Assembly (NCBI GenBank): GCA_945885545.1
Contig: CAMCYZ010000003.1
Coordinates: 1 to 50,245, forward strand
DNA: 50,245 nt
Source of the DNA: Spirosoma fluviale
GTDB lineage: Bacteria; Bacteroidota; Bacteroidia; Cytophagales; Spirosomataceae
Direction: 5' to 3'
The translations under genes and the position numbers were made by a program. Below, in pieces: positions 25,037-33,882 of this stretch. Position 1 is the stretch's first letter. Each line of letters begins with the position of its first letter. The notes beneath the pieces were generated by a model, which saw nothing but the letters and a program-made list of their open reading frames with translations, was not told the DNA's origin and did not search any database.

Positions 25037-26851
25037 CTAACTTTCCTTTTCTAAAAACTCCTTAATTCTACGGGCTTTGTCTTTTCCTAAAAGCGTTATG
25101 AGTTCCTCATCAGGAGCGTTTTTGATATTTGGTATTGACTTAAAATGATTCAAAACCTTGGTAGCCGTGTTTTTGCCAATGCCAGGAGCAGACTCTAAAC
25201 TGCTGATAAGGAAGTTTTTACTCCGTCTGTTTCTATGATGCGTAATACCAAATCGGTGGGCTTCGTCTCTACACCTTTGGATCAACTTCAGTGATTCAGA
25301 TTTTTTGTCAATATAAATAGGGAGCGTATCCTCTGGGAAATATATTTCTTCTAGTCGTTTAGCAATTCCGATTATCGGAACCTGCCCATACAATCCCAAC
25401 GATTTAAGAGCATCACAAGCGGCAGAAAGTTGTCCTTTGCCTCCATCAATGATTATCAAATCGGGCAAATCAGCCTTTTCTTCCATCAATCGGGCATACC
25501 TTCTACCAACTACCTCATTCATTGTCGCAAAATCGTCTGGTCCAATTACAGTTTTAGGAATATAATGTCTGTAATCTCTGGTGGATGGTTGTCCGTTCAT
25601 AAAACACACCATCGCTGACACAGGGTTGGTGCCTTGGATATTGGAATTATCAAAACACTCAATGTGCCGAGGAAGCGTTTTTAGCTGCAAATCTTGCTTT
25701 AGCTTTATTAAAACACGGTCTCGTTTATTGCTCGTGCCACTTGCTGCGGCTGCATCTCTCTCGGCCTTATCGTGTCTAAAATACATGATATTCCGAAGCG
25801 ACATTTCTATTAACTTCTTTTTGTCGCCTATTTGCGGAATGATAATATGAGCCTTAAAGTCAATATCGGGGTTGATGTTGCTAATGATTTCCCTGGCCTC
25901 ACTATCATATTTATGCCTCAAATCAAAAATCACAATTCCCAAAATCTCCTCGTCCGTTTCGTCAAGCCGCTTTTTGACTTCTAAAGTTTGGGCTCTGATA
26001 ATGGTGCCATTCACCACTTTCAGATAATTCACATAACCGGCCGTTTCATCAGATTGAATAGTAAAAACGTCTGCATCTTGAATAGTGGGTGTAACAACTG
26101 TGGCTTTGGACTGGTAATTTTCTAAAAACTCCAGCTTCAGTTTATATTGGTGAGCTTCTTCAAAAGCCATTTTGTTGGCTGAATCACTCATTTTTTCTTG
26201 AAAATACTTTTTTGCTGGTGAAAGATTACCTTTTAGGATTTGATGAATTTGGTCTATTTCTTTCAAATAATCAACCTCTGACTGTAAGTTCTCGCAAGGC
26301 CCTTTACAGTTGCCAATATGATATTCTAGACAGATTTTATATTTCTTTGCCCAGACATTTTCTTCACTGAGGTTATACTTGCACGTACGGATTGTAAACA
26401 AACTTGTGAACATGTCGAGCAAAGCATACATAGCCTTGGCGTTGACATAAGGACCATAGAGTTTGCCTCTACCCCTATCTTCAATTCGTCTGGTAGTTAC
26501 AACTCTTGGAAAACGCTCATTAGTTATACAAACATAAGGGTAGGTTTTATCATCTCTTAAGAGAATATTATACTTCGGTTGATGTTCTTTTATTAGTGTA
26601 TTTTCAAGCAAAAGAGCATCATATTCGGTAGGAACAACCGTGTACTCTAGTCTATGAATATTTAAAATCAGCCTACGTGTTTTCCTATCAACTCTATCAA
26701 AGTTATAAAAATAGCTACTTACTCTATTTTTTAAGCTTTTTGCCTTGCCTACGTAAATAATGGTTCCCTCCTCATCAAAATATTTGTATATACCCGGCTC
26801 ACTTGGCAGTCGGGAAATTATATCTTTGTAGTCAAATTTTATATCGGCCAT
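25037..26851 (-). CDS. uvrC: Excinuclease ABC subunit C
   Basis: A 604-residue nucleotide-excision-repair nuclease that makes the 3' and 5' incisions around damage with UvrB. The start is ATG 26851 (MADIKFDYKDIISRLPSEPGIY). In order: GIY-YIG domain (GIYKYF, IIYVGKAKSLKNRV), UVR motif near residue 200 (MAFEEAHQYKLKLEFLENY), RNase H-like domain with ECFDNSNIQGT near residue 400, and a C-terminal helix-hairpin-helix pair (SAPGIGKNTATKVLNHF). It stands alone and converges with the plug-type gene, with 4 bases between stops. Confidence 0.96.
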   Translation of the reverse strand: MADIKFDYKDIISRLPSEPGIYKYFDEEGTIIYVGKAKSLKNRVSSYFYNFDRVDRKTRRLILNIHRLEYTVVPTEYDALLLENTLIKEHQPKYNILLRDDKTYPYVCITNERFPRVVTTRRIEDRGRGKLYGPYVNAKAMYALLDMFTSLFTIRTCKYNLSEENVWAKKYKICLEYHIGNCKGPCENLQSEVDYLKEIDQIHQILKGNLSPAKKYFQEKMSDSANKMAFEEAHQYKLKLEFLENYQSKATVVTPTIQDADVFTIQSDETAGYVNYLKVVNGTIIRAQTLEVKKRLDETDEEILGIVIFDLRHKYDSEAREIISNINPDIDFKAHIIIPQIGDKKKLIEMSLRNIMYFRHDKAERDAAAASGTSNKRDRVLIKLKQDLQLKTLPRHIECFDNSNIQGTNPVSAMVCFMNGQPSTRDYRHYIPKTVIGPDDFATMNEVVGRRYARLMEEKADLPDLIIIDGGKGQLSAACDALKSLGLYGQVPIIGIAKRLEEIYFPEDTLPIYIDKKSESLKLIQRCRDEAHRFGITHHRNRRSKNFLISSLESAPGIGKNTATKVLNHFKSIPNIKNAPDEELITLLGKDKARRIKEFLEKES

Positions 26852-27005
26852 TATATCTTTTTCAAAAAAAACAGATTTACTGCGGCGAAAATAATCGCTC
26901 ACAAATGATAGAGAAACAAGTAGAATCGAATTTTAGTTTTAATCATTTCAGTATTGAATTCTTCTACCCAATCCTCAAATCAAACATTCTGTAAGGCAAA
27001 ACGGC

Positions 27006-27338
27006 CTACTTTTTCAAAAAAGAAACCAAAAACAAAACCAAGGCCGTAAATCCAAGCCCTAAAGATTCTCTACCAAGCTCTATATTGATGGTTTTCATTC
27101 CCATGGTATTGAGCATCACCCCCTCCCACTCTGGTGGAAACTGGTTAATGGCCCAAAACAAATAAGGGATTCCCACCAACAACAAGGTACTCCCTGAGAG
27201 ATTTCCCTTAGATCTTTGAAACAAAAGATAAATCGGAAACAAATAAGTAGGTATCCAAAGCAATGGATCAGGGTCGTTGAACTGCACTGCAGCGAAACAT
27301 AAGAACATCAACATCAAAAAATAATATACGTATTTCAT
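27006..27338 (-). CDS. Transmembrane family 220 (TMEM220-like) protein
   Basis: A 110-residue membrane protein from ATG 27338. The region before it in the same frame is low-complexity and not part of the protein. There are four hydrophobic segments: YVYYFLMLMFLCFAAVQF, LLWIPTYLFPIYLL, STLLLVGIPYLFWAI and SLGLGFTALVLFLVSFL. FNDPDPLLWIPTY between the first two is the Tmemb_220 signature. The function of the family is unknown. It sits between uvrC and SRP RNA without an evident operon partner. Confidence 0.75.
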   Translation of the reverse strand: MKYVYYFLMLMFLCFAAVQFNDPDPLLWIPTYLFPIYLLFQRSKGNLSGSTLLLVGIPYLFWAINQFPPEWEGVMLNTMGMKTINIELGRESLGLGFTALVLFLVSFLKK

Positions 27339-27446
27339 TATGGAAAATGTTAAAAGGCCGAAGTAATTACATTTTAACTTACAAAGCAAAAAAAAGAATC
27401 TGATTGTGAGCAGGAATAAAAAAATATCCAAATATTTGGCTTGTCA

Positions 27447-27477
27447 TTTGTCAAACCAAAGAAAATTCGTACTTTTG
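27447..27477 (+). promoter_or_regulatory. Promoter of the SRP RNA
   Basis: TTTG (27447-27450), 19 bases, TACTTTTG (27470-27477): the textbook Bacteroidota housekeeping sigma promoter and the best match in this window. Transcription would start a few bases downstream, near the first base of the RNA. Confidence 0.85.
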
Positions 27478-27481
27478 TGAC

Positions 27482-27567
27482 GGCAAATTACCAGCTCCTG
27501 CTGAATCCCCCAGGACCGGAAGGTAGCAAGGGTAGGTGGTTGTAGCGGTGAATTTGCCATTTTTTTT
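27482..27567 (+). ncRNA. ffs: Signal recognition particle 4.5S RNA (small bacterial type)
   Basis: The central part has the conserved helix-8 sequence: CAGGACCGGAAGGTAGCA with a GGAA tetraloop and the asymmetric loop AGCAAGGG after it, the Ffh-binding site. The ends pair as GGCAAATT (27482-27489) with AATTTGCC (27551-27558), and an eight-base T-run follows, so the closing stem also acts as terminator. It binds Ffh and FtsY for cotranslational membrane targeting. The 5' end is set by the promoter and stem, and could be off by a few bases. Confidence 0.93.
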
Positions 27568-27594
27568 CTCCGTTTTTCAATCAAATTTTATATC

Positions 27595-28251
27595 ATGAAG
27601 TTTTTTATTGACACAGCAAGCCTTTCAGAAATCAAAGAGGCTCAGGATTTAGGTATTTTGGACGGTGTAACTACTAATCCTTCTCTTATGGCAAAGGAAG
27701 GAATTGGCGGAGAAGAAAACGTAAGAAAACATTACAAAGCAATTTGCGAAATTGTAGATGGCGACGTGAGTGCAGAGGTTATTTCTACTGACTACGAAGG
27801 TATGATTCGAGAGGGAGAGGAACTCGTTAAAATTGATGACCAGATAGTTGTAAAAATACCAATGATAAAAGACGGTATAAAAGCCATCAAATATTTTTCT
27901 GAAAGAGGAATAAGAACTAACTGCACTTTAGTGTTTTCCGCGGGCCAAGCATTGTTGGCAGCAAAAGCAGGTGCTACTTATGTATCTCCTTTTGTTGGCA
28001 GACTAGACGACATCAGCACAGATGGACTAGGTTTGATTGAAGAAATAAGAACCATTTATGATAACTACGGATATGAAACCCAAATCTTGGCTGCCTCAGT
28101 AAGACATCCGATGCATATTTTGGGTTGTGCCAAAATTGGTGCAGATGTAATGACCGGTCCACTTTCGGCCATTCTTGCACTTTTAAACCACCCTTTGACA
28201 GACAGTGGCCTTGCAAAATTCTTGTCGGATCACGCCAAGGTTAACAAATAA
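27595..28251 (+). CDS. fsa: Fructose-6-phosphate aldolase / transaldolase (FSA/TalC type)
   Basis: A 218-residue class I aldolase of the short transaldolase family. [13 protein letters not shown] with the conserved Asp at position 6, [13 protein letters not shown] near residue 24, [12 protein letters not shown] near residue 84 with the Schiff-base Lys, and [13 protein letters not shown] near residue 163 all match. It either splits fructose-6-phosphate or transfers dihydroxyacetone in the non-oxidative pentose phosphate pathway; the two activities cannot be told apart by eye. It is a single gene closed by a terminator, directly after the SRP RNA. Confidence 0.93.
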   Translation: MKFFIDTASLSEIKEAQDLGILDGVTTNPSLMAKEGIGGEENVRKHYKAICEIVDGDVSAEVISTDYEGMIREGEELVKIDDQIVVKIPMIKDGIKAIKYFSERGIRTNCTLVFSAGQALLAAKAGATYVSPFVGRLDDISTDGLGLIEEIRTIYDNYGYETQILAASVRHPMHILGCAKIGADVMTGPLSAILALLNHPLTDSGLAKFLSDHAKVNK

Positions 28252-28261
28252 TATTTAATTT

Positions 28262-28289
28262 AGGCGGAAAGTTTTTTCCGCCTTTTTTT
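28262..28289 (+). terminator. Terminator of fsa
   Basis: AGGCGGAAA (28262-28270), loop GTTT, TTTCCGCCT (28275-28283), then six more T. It lies 7 bases before the ftsE start. Confidence 0.9.
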
Positions 28290-28296
28290 ATTTACC

Positions 28297-28980
28297 ATGA
28301 GCGAAGCTGTAATTTCACTTTCTAATGCATTTATTTACCAGAAAGAAAATCTCATACTTTCTGATGTAAATTTCTCCATAAACAAAGGAGAGTTTGTTTA
28401 TCTAATTGGCAAAACCGGCAGTGGCAAAAGCTCTCTACTGAAAACACTTTACGCAGACCTTTGGCTAGAAAAAGGTTCAGGAAAAGTAGCTGGCTTTGCA
28501 CTTGAAAACATCAGATACAAGGAAATTCCGTTTTTGCGTAGAAAAATAGGTATCATTTTTCAAGATTTCCAACTTTTGCCTGACCGCAATGTGCTTCAGA
28601 ACCTCAGGTTTTTTATGGAAGCCATGGGTTGGGATGATAAAATGAAAATTGACGATAGGATTGTTGAGGTGCTTGAATTAGTGGGTTTACCAGATGTTTT
28701 AAAAAAGCATCCACACCAGCTATCGGGTGGTGAACAACAAAGAATAGCCATAGCCAGAGCACTTCTGAATCATCCCCAAATATTATTGGCAGATGAGCCT
28801 ACAGGCAACCTAGATCCCGAAAAATCTGTAGAAATTCTAAAATTATTTTTTAAAATCAATGAGTTTTCGGAAACGGCAGTTCTCATGGCTACTCACGAAT
28901 TAGGCTTGATTGAACGTTTTCCGCGAAGAACATTGTACTGCGACGGAGGCATAATTAACGACCTCACAGGTAACTCGTAA
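28297..28980 (+). CDS. ftsE: Cell-division ABC-type ATPase FtsE
   Basis: A 227-residue ABC ATPase: Walker A GKTGSGKSS (38-46), Q-loop in FQDFQLLPDRNV near residue 89, signature LSGGEQQR near residue 145, Walker B ILLADEPTGN near residue 167, and H-loop in MATHELGL. The PDRNV context after the Q-loop is the FtsE hallmark. With the membrane protein FtsX it controls cell-wall hydrolases at the septum. FtsX is not next door but at 35457. Its start is 7 bases after the fsa terminator, so its promoter must lie in or before that hairpin. The 3' end overlaps the convergent outer-membrane gene by 17 bases. Confidence 0.88.
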   Translation: MSEAVISLSNAFIYQKENLILSDVNFSINKGEFVYLIGKTGSGKSSLLKTLYADLWLEKGSGKVAGFALENIRYKEIPFLRRKIGIIFQDFQLLPDRNVLQNLRFFMEAMGWDDKMKIDDRIVEVLELVGLPDVLKKHPHQLSGGEQQRIAIARALLNHPQILLADEPTGNLDPEKSVEILKLFFKINEFSETAVLMATHELGLIERFPRRTLYCDGGIINDLTGNS

Positions 28981-29668
28981 TACCTACTTTGAAGTAAATA
29001 TTGCTAGGTCTAACTGATTTCTTAGTATCTATCACATCAAAATTACTCTCAAAACCAACCCTATTTCTATCGAGAACTTTAACAGAGTTTGATTGTAAAT
29101 ACCCAAATCCAACTTCTAAATATGAAAATGGTCTTTTTTGACCCGATATTTTATATGAAGCACCTGTTTCTAGGTTATAATTTAAAGTTGTAGCATTGAA
29201 ACCATAGATTTTATAAATCTCCTCATTACCTAAGTTTTCCATCATTTTTGAATAGTATAACCTCGGGCCTATACCGCCATCTATATAAGGTATAACCTTT
29301 TTGATGACTAAATTGGGTAAATACCTAAACCTTAAATTAGCCCAAGCTTGGCGATGATTCATATAGAAATCTCCAGAGGTGGCAGGCTGAAAGAAATTAT
29401 TTTGGCGAGCTCCAACAAAGCCAACCTCTCCACCTAAAAGCAAGGTACTTAGCTCACCAGCCTTTTTTCTGGGATTAGTCAGATAAGAAAAGGACAAACC
29501 TGTGCTATTTGGCTTTGCAAACACGGAAGAAATGGCCTCCTTAAATTGCCCTACAGGACTTTGAACCAAAAAGGAAATATTGTAAAAACCTCTATAAATA
29601 ACATCATTTGCCTCTTCCTGAGCAAAGAGCTTGGTTGACAAAAGCAACAAAATTAAAATTCTCTTCAT
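28964..29668 (-). CDS. Outer-membrane beta-barrel-like protein downstream of porX
   Basis: A 234-residue protein from ATG 29668, where a signal peptide begins (MKRILILLLLSTKLFAQ). A longer frame starting inside porX is rejected. The body alternates hydrophobic and polar residues with many aromatic strand ends, for example LSFSYLTNPRKKAGELSTLLLGGEVGFVG, consistent with a small beta-barrel or PorT-like fold. It starts 2 bases after the porX stop, so it is certainly cotranscribed with it. A role in envelope or type IX secretion is an inference from position only. Confidence 0.75.
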   Translation of the reverse strand: MKRILILLLLSTKLFAQEEANDVIYRGFYNISFLVQSPVGQFKEAISSVFAKPNSTGLSFSYLTNPRKKAGELSTLLLGGEVGFVGARQNNFFQPATSGDFYMNHRQAWANLRFRYLPNLVIKKVIPYIDGGIGPRLYYSKMMENLGNEEIYKIYGFNATTLNYNLETGASYKISGQKRPFSYLEVGFGYLQSNSVKVLDRNRVGFESNFDVIDTKKSVRPSNIYFKVGITSYL

Positions 29669-29670
29669 AT

Positions 29671-31236
29671 TTACTTGGCTTTCAATACAGCAAACGGAAT
29701 TATAACCTCTTCTAAAGAAACACCACCATGTTGAAAAGTATCTTTGTAATGACTTACATAGTGATTGTAATTGTTTGGATAAGCAAAGAAACAATCGCAT
29801 GTGGCAAAAAAATACGAAGTCGATAAATTCGGACTTGGTAATTTGTACGTTTCAGGTTTTCTGACTTCTATTACAAAGTCACGTTTGTCATCTAAGTTAA
29901 GATTACGCCCTTGTTTGTATCTTAAATTGGTATTTACATTGCGGTCACCCACTATTCTCTTGGCATTTTTAACCTTCACCATGCCATGGTCTGTGGTCAT
30001 AACGAGTCTACCATTTTTAGAAGCGATTAACTTTAGGAAATCTAACATTGGCGAGTGTTGAACCCAAGACTTAGTAATAGATCTGTAAGCTGCCTCGTCA
30101 GGAGCCAATTCCTTTATAACTGCCATATCTGTTCTGGCATGAGAAAGCATATCGATAAAATTGTAAACCACCACAACCAAGTCGTCTTTCATAAGATTGT
30201 TGAAATTATCAACCAAAGACTTCGCCTGCCCGTTGTTTAGAATTTTATGATAGGAGAATTTATAATTTAAATTGTTCTTTTTCAGTTGTCTTCTCAAAAA
30301 CTCATCCTCGTTTCTATTTAAACCATCCTCATTATCCCCCTCATCGTTAACCCAAATATCAGCATGTTGCTTTGACATTTCAAGTGGTGTAAGGCCAGAA
30401 AAAATCGAATTTCTTGCGTATGAAGTGGCAGTAGGCAAAATGGAAAAATAAGTCTCGTCTGATTCAATAGTGAAATATTCTCCAATAATATCCTCCATTA
30501 TTTTCCATTGATCAAGTCGAAAATTATCAATCAAAATAAAAAACAATGGTGAATCACTGTTTACCAACGGAAATACTTTAGTTTTTAAAAGATTATGCGA
30601 CATTACAGGTTTCTTTACGTTTGGATCGGTCATCCAACTGGCATAATTATCCTCAATAAAATCCGAAAAACGTGCATTTGCCTCTGCCTTTTGCATTTGA
30701 TAAACCTCCTCCATAGATTTATCAGAAGAACGATCAATTTCTAACTCCCAAAAAACCAGTTTCTTGTAAATTTCAGACCATTCATTAAAGTCTAGTACGT
30801 CGTTGTATTGCATACTCAAAGCTCTAAAATCTTGCATGTAGCTTGAGTTTGTTTTCTCAGAAACAAGTCTTTTGTTATCTAGTAATTTTTTAATAGAGAG
30901 TAAAATTTGATTCGGGTTGATAGGTTTAATCAAATAATCTGCAATTTTAGAACCAATCGCCTCTTCCATTATCCGTTCTTCCTCGGACTTGGTAATCATC
31001 ACTACCGGGATAGTCGGCTTTATCTTTTTGATTTGCACCAAAGTATCCAATCCAGTCATACCCGCCATCATTTCATCAAGAAAAATAATGTCGTAATTGT
31101 TTTTTTCAACCAAATCTAAGGCGTCGGCTCCACTGGGTACCGGGGTTACGTCGTATCCTTTATTTTCAAGAAAAACTATGTATGGTTTGAGAAGTTCTAT
31201 TTCGTCGTCAGCCCAAAGGATGGTGAATCGCTGCAT
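29671..31236 (-). CDS. porX: PorX: response regulator with PglZ domain (type IX secretion regulator)
   Basis: A 521-residue protein. The receiver domain (1-120) has Asp10 and Asp11, phospho-acceptor Asp54 (IFLDEMM), Thr82 and Lys104. A helical linker (125-225) leads to a PglZ domain of the alkaline phosphatase superfamily (about 228-521): LIDNFRLDQW, then PTATSYARN with the Thr at about 271 as likely nucleophile, TTDHGM and QHGGVSLEEVI for metals. PorX works with the histidine kinase PorY and the sigma factor SigP to control type IX secretion, and its PglZ domain is reported to be a phosphodiesterase on oligonucleotides. No PorY is in the window. It lies 35 bases after kdsB. Confidence 0.93.
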   Translation of the reverse strand: MQRFTILWADDEIELLKPYIVFLENKGYDVTPVPSGADALDLVEKNNYDIIFLDEMMAGMTGLDTLVQIKKIKPTIPVVMITKSEEERIMEEAIGSKIADYLIKPINPNQILLSIKKLLDNKRLVSEKTNSSYMQDFRALSMQYNDVLDFNEWSEIYKKLVFWELEIDRSSDKSMEEVYQMQKAEANARFSDFIEDNYASWMTDPNVKKPVMSHNLLKTKVFPLVNSDSPLFFILIDNFRLDQWKIMEDIIGEYFTIESDETYFSILPTATSYARNSIFSGLTPLEMSKQHADIWVNDEGDNEDGLNRNEDEFLRRQLKKNNLNYKFSYHKILNNGQAKSLVDNFNNLMKDDLVVVVYNFIDMLSHARTDMAVIKELAPDEAAYRSITKSWVQHSPMLDFLKLIASKNGRLVMTTDHGMVKVKNAKRIVGDRNVNTNLRYKQGRNLNLDDKRDFVIEVRKPETYKLPSPNLSTSYFFATCDCFFAYPNNYNHYVSHYKDTFQHGGVSLEEVIIPFAVLKAK

Positions 31237-31271
31237 AAATTGGTTTATTTTAATGATATAATGCTAATACG

Positions 31272-32021
31272 CTATTTTTTGTCTAAAAATTGTTTCAAAC
31301 GTTCGAAATCTTGTTCTGTGTCAATACCGAAACCCTCACTAGTAGCTTCTACCATATTAATTTTAAAACCATTAGACAACCACCTGAGCTGTTCAAGTTT
31401 TTCTTGCGACTCCAATTTCGCCATCGGATATTTTCCTAGTTTTTCTAAGATATCAACACGATATGCGTATATTCCTAGGTGTTTGTAAAAGACATTATGC
31501 TTAAGCCAATGGTCTATATTTTGGTCGCGAATGTGCGGAATAGGAGACCTACTAAAATACAAGGCTTGATTTTTTTCTCCGATTACTACTTTTACAATAC
31601 TCGGGCTCAACAAATCCTCCATTTTTGCTATAGGATAGCAAGCCGAGGCAATTTCTATCCTATCGTCAAGCACACTACACAAACCATCAATGGTATTGGG
31701 ATCGATAAGAGGCTCATCTCCCTGAATATTAACTACATAGTCGAAAGAACCATTACCCCCGCAAAGCTTCAATGCCTCGGCACATCTTTCCGTTCCACTT
31801 TCGTGATTGGTGCTGGTCATTAATACCTCTCCATGAAAACCCTCGACATGTTCAAAAATGGCCTCATGGTCGGTTGCAACTACTATTTTGCTCAAACTTT
31901 GGGTTTTTTCACACTGCTCATAAACCATTTGTAGTATAGACTTTCCATGTATTGTTTTAAGCAATTTAGCAGGAAAACGCGATGAAGAATAGCGTGCAGG
32001 TATAATTCCTAGAATTTTCAA
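31272..32021 (-). CDS. kdsB: 3-deoxy-manno-octulosonate cytidylyltransferase
   Basis: A 249-residue cytosolic enzyme that activates Kdo to CMP-Kdo for the lipid A inner core. IIPARYSSSRFPAK (7-20) is the nucleotide-binding start, followed by VVATDHEAI near residue 48, ESGTERCAEA near residue 75 and VNIQGDEPLIDP near residue 96. It confirms a Kdo-containing lipopolysaccharide. It is probably the first gene of a kdsB-porX-barrel transcript, with a TAnnTTTG box just upstream. Confidence 0.96.
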   Translation of the reverse strand: MKILGIIPARYSSSRFPAKLLKTIHGKSILQMVYEQCEKTQSLSKIVVATDHEAIFEHVEGFHGEVLMTSTNHESGTERCAEALKLCGGNGSFDYVVNIQGDEPLIDPNTIDGLCSVLDDRIEIASACYPIAKMEDLLSPSIVKVVIGEKNQALYFSRSPIPHIRDQNIDHWLKHNVFYKHLGIYAYRVDILEKLGKYPMAKLESQEKLEQLRWLSNGFKINMVEATSEGFGIDTEQDFERLKQFLDKK

Positions 32022-32042
32022 AGAAATAAATATTTATAAATA

Positions 32043-32050
32043 CAAAACTA
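32043..32050 (-). promoter_or_regulatory. Candidate -7 box for kdsB-porX
   Basis: The minus strand reads TAGTTTTG (TAnnTTTG), 22 bases before the kdsB ATG. No -33 element is visible. Confidence 0.5.
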
Positions 32051-32110
32051 AAATAAATAAGTGTATTTATTGATGAATAAAAAAAATTATGCACTTAAAT
32101 CATTAAAGCG

Positions 32111-32118
32111 TATTTTTG
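32111..32118 (+). promoter_or_regulatory. Candidate -7 box for the LysM gene
   Basis: TATTTTTG (TAnnTTTG), 21 bases before ATG 32140, in the divergent region with kdsB. Confidence 0.55.
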
Positions 32119-32139
32119 TAATTCAATTTCCATTAGTCC

Positions 32140-33033
32140 ATGATAAAAGGTATTTTCATATTACTGATAACAAGTTTAACAACTTTCGCCTCTGGCAAAA
32201 ATCCCCAGAAAGACACTTTAAATACTGAGGTAATTGATAACATTGTTTACATTCTTCACAAAGTTGAGCCCGGGCAAACTTTGTACAGTTTGGTAAACAA
32301 ATTTAAATGTACTGTAGCCGAGGTCTCCAATATAAATCCAACACTGAAGTCAGATGTGGCCATAAAAATTGGGCAAACTCTGAAGTTTCCAATGATAAGA
32401 AACGGAAAACATGTGAGTGCGTGGGCTTATCAAGCTAGTTTAAAGAAAAGCACTCCCGCTAATCCGAATAATACCCTAAAATATCAGAGCAAAACAATAC
32501 AGCAAATTAAGCAACCTAAAAGCAAATTTCATGTTATAAAGGCTGGTGAAACCATTTTTTCTATCTCAAAATTATATGATTTGGATATTTCATATTTGGT
32601 TGAAGCTAATAGCATCAGTGACAATAAAATAAGAATTGGAGACAAGCTATTAATTGATAAAATTGAAATTGAAAAAATAAGCACTGCACTAGAAAAGAAA
32701 ATTACCCAAACATTAGTCGTTGAACCTACAGGCATTAAAATGGAGGAAACAGGTGTGGCTGAAGTCATAAACACCTCAAACAGAACGACAAAATACTTGG
32801 CCTTGCACCGTACTGCCAAGGTAGGTTCGAACATAAAAGTGACCAATGAGGCCACTGGGTTAACTATTACAGCCAAAGTAGTGGCTAATTTGAGTCAAAA
32901 AGGACCTGACGAAAACATAATGTTAAAACTCTCTCCTTACGCTTTTTATAAACTTAGGCCGAGGGATTCTAAGATGAGAGCAACGGTGGAGTATTACCTA
33001 CCGACTACGAAAAAAACCAAGGCTAGAAAGTAA
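32140..33033 (+). CDS. Exported protein with two LysM domains and an RlpA-like double-psi barrel
   Basis: A 297-residue protein with a signal peptide (about 1-18). LysM 1 (about 37-85) has VEPGQTLYSLVNKF and LKSDVAIKIGQTL. LysM 2 (about 128-172) has IKAGETIFSISKLYDLD and KIRIGDKLL. A C-terminal domain (205-290) reads like a double-psi beta-barrel (VAEVINTSNRTTKYLALHRTA, GSNIKVTNEATGLTITAKVV). The order LysM-LysM-DPBB suggests a peptidoglycan-binding protein of the RlpA type, acting on or at septal cell wall. The DPBB assignment is weaker than the LysM calls. It heads a run with DUF2400 and the DUF151 gene. Confidence 0.8.
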   Translation: MIKGIFILLITSLTTFASGKNPQKDTLNTEVIDNIVYILHKVEPGQTLYSLVNKFKCTVAEVSNINPTLKSDVAIKIGQTLKFPMIRNGKHVSAWAYQASLKKSTPANPNNTLKYQSKTIQQIKQPKSKFHVIKAGETIFSISKLYDLDISYLVEANSISDNKIRIGDKLLIDKIEIEKISTALEKKITQTLVVEPTGIKMEETGVAEVINTSNRTTKYLALHRTAKVGSNIKVTNEATGLTITAKVVANLSQKGPDENIMLKLSPYAFYKLRPRDSKMRATVEYYLPTTKKTKARK

Positions 33034-33035
33034 AA

Positions 33036-33821
33036 ATGCATAGAATGATATCGATCGAGGTCTCTGACCTTTTGAATAGTAAATTCTTGAAATTCAACAA
33101 TTTAAACTTCATTGAGTCGGACCCAATTTGTATTCCACACGGTTTTACAAAAAAACAGGATCAAGAAATTTCCGGTTTTTTTGCTGCCGTATTGGCTTGG
33201 GGGCAGCGTAAAACAATTATCAACAAGTGTACCGAATTAATGCAGCGAATGGATAATGCTCCCTTTGAGTTTATTCAAGGAGCAAGCGACAAAGATTTAA
33301 AAAACTTTGAGAACTTCGTACATCGTACATTCAACTTCATCGACTTAATGTATTTCATTGAATTTTTCAAAGAACATTACCGTAAATATGAATCATTTGA
33401 GGATGCTTTTTTGATTGGCAACAAGTCTGAAAACAACCTTAAAGAAAACCTAAGTAACTTTCGAAATTACTTTTTTTCATTAGAGGATTCGCCCCATAGA
33501 ACGAAAAAACATATTTCAAGCCCAAATTCCAACAGTGCCTGCAAAAGAATAAACATGTATCTCAGATGGATGGTGAGAAAAGATAACTCCGGGGTAGATT
33601 TTGGGATTTGGAATCGACTAAAACCAGCTCAATTGGTGATACCTTGCGATGTACATGTTGAAAATATTGCAAGAAGATTGTTGCTAACAAATCGGCCTAA
33701 GGCCGACTGGAAAATGGCTGAGGAAATTACTGATTCTCTAATACTTCTGGACCCTTTAGACCCCACAAAATATGATTTCGCTTTATTTGGAATGGGAATT
33801 GAAAAATATTTTGGAACCTAA
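33036..33821 (+). CDS. TIGR02757/DUF2400 family protein
   Basis: A 261-residue soluble protein of a family nearly limited to Bacteroidota and some spirochaetes. Matching blocks are FFAAVLAWGQRKTIINKC near residue 48, MYLRWMVRKDNSGVDFGIW near residue 168, and LVIPCDVHVENIARRLLL near residue 196. The pattern of helices and the last two blocks are distantly like helix-hairpin-helix DNA glycosylases, but no function is established. It starts 2 bases after the LysM gene stop. Confidence 0.85.
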   Translation: MHRMISIEVSDLLNSKFLKFNNLNFIESDPICIPHGFTKKQDQEISGFFAAVLAWGQRKTIINKCTELMQRMDNAPFEFIQGASDKDLKNFENFVHRTFNFIDLMYFIEFFKEHYRKYESFEDAFLIGNKSENNLKENLSNFRNYFFSLEDSPHRTKKHISSPNSNSACKRINMYLRWMVRKDNSGVDFGIWNRLKPAQLVIPCDVHVENIARRLLLTNRPKADWKMAEEITDSLILLDPLDPTKYDFALFGMGIEKYFGT

Positions 33822-33844
33822 AAATGATTTTTTTATATATAAAC

Positions 33845-33878
33845 TTGACTCTTAATAAACCAAAGGAGACTATATTTG
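33845..33878 (+). promoter_or_regulatory. Promoter of the DUF151 gene, placed for a leaderless transcript
   Basis: TTG (33845-33847), 23 bases, then TATATTTG (33871-33878), a TAnnTTTG box. The start codon GTG begins only 5 bases after the box, so transcription would begin at or next to the start codon. Confidence 0.5.
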
Positions 33879-33882
33879 TATC

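Noticed and set aside
26803-26994. 63-codon plus-strand ORF over the uvrC 5' end
   Set aside because: It overlaps the uvrC start antisense and has no family features.
29669-29800. N-terminal extension of the barrel protein into porX
   Set aside because: The extension reads a porX shadow frame; the signal peptide at 29668 marks the real start.
31479-31823. 114-codon plus-strand frame in kdsB
   Set aside because: Antisense shadow; kdsB is complete with all family motifs on the other strand.
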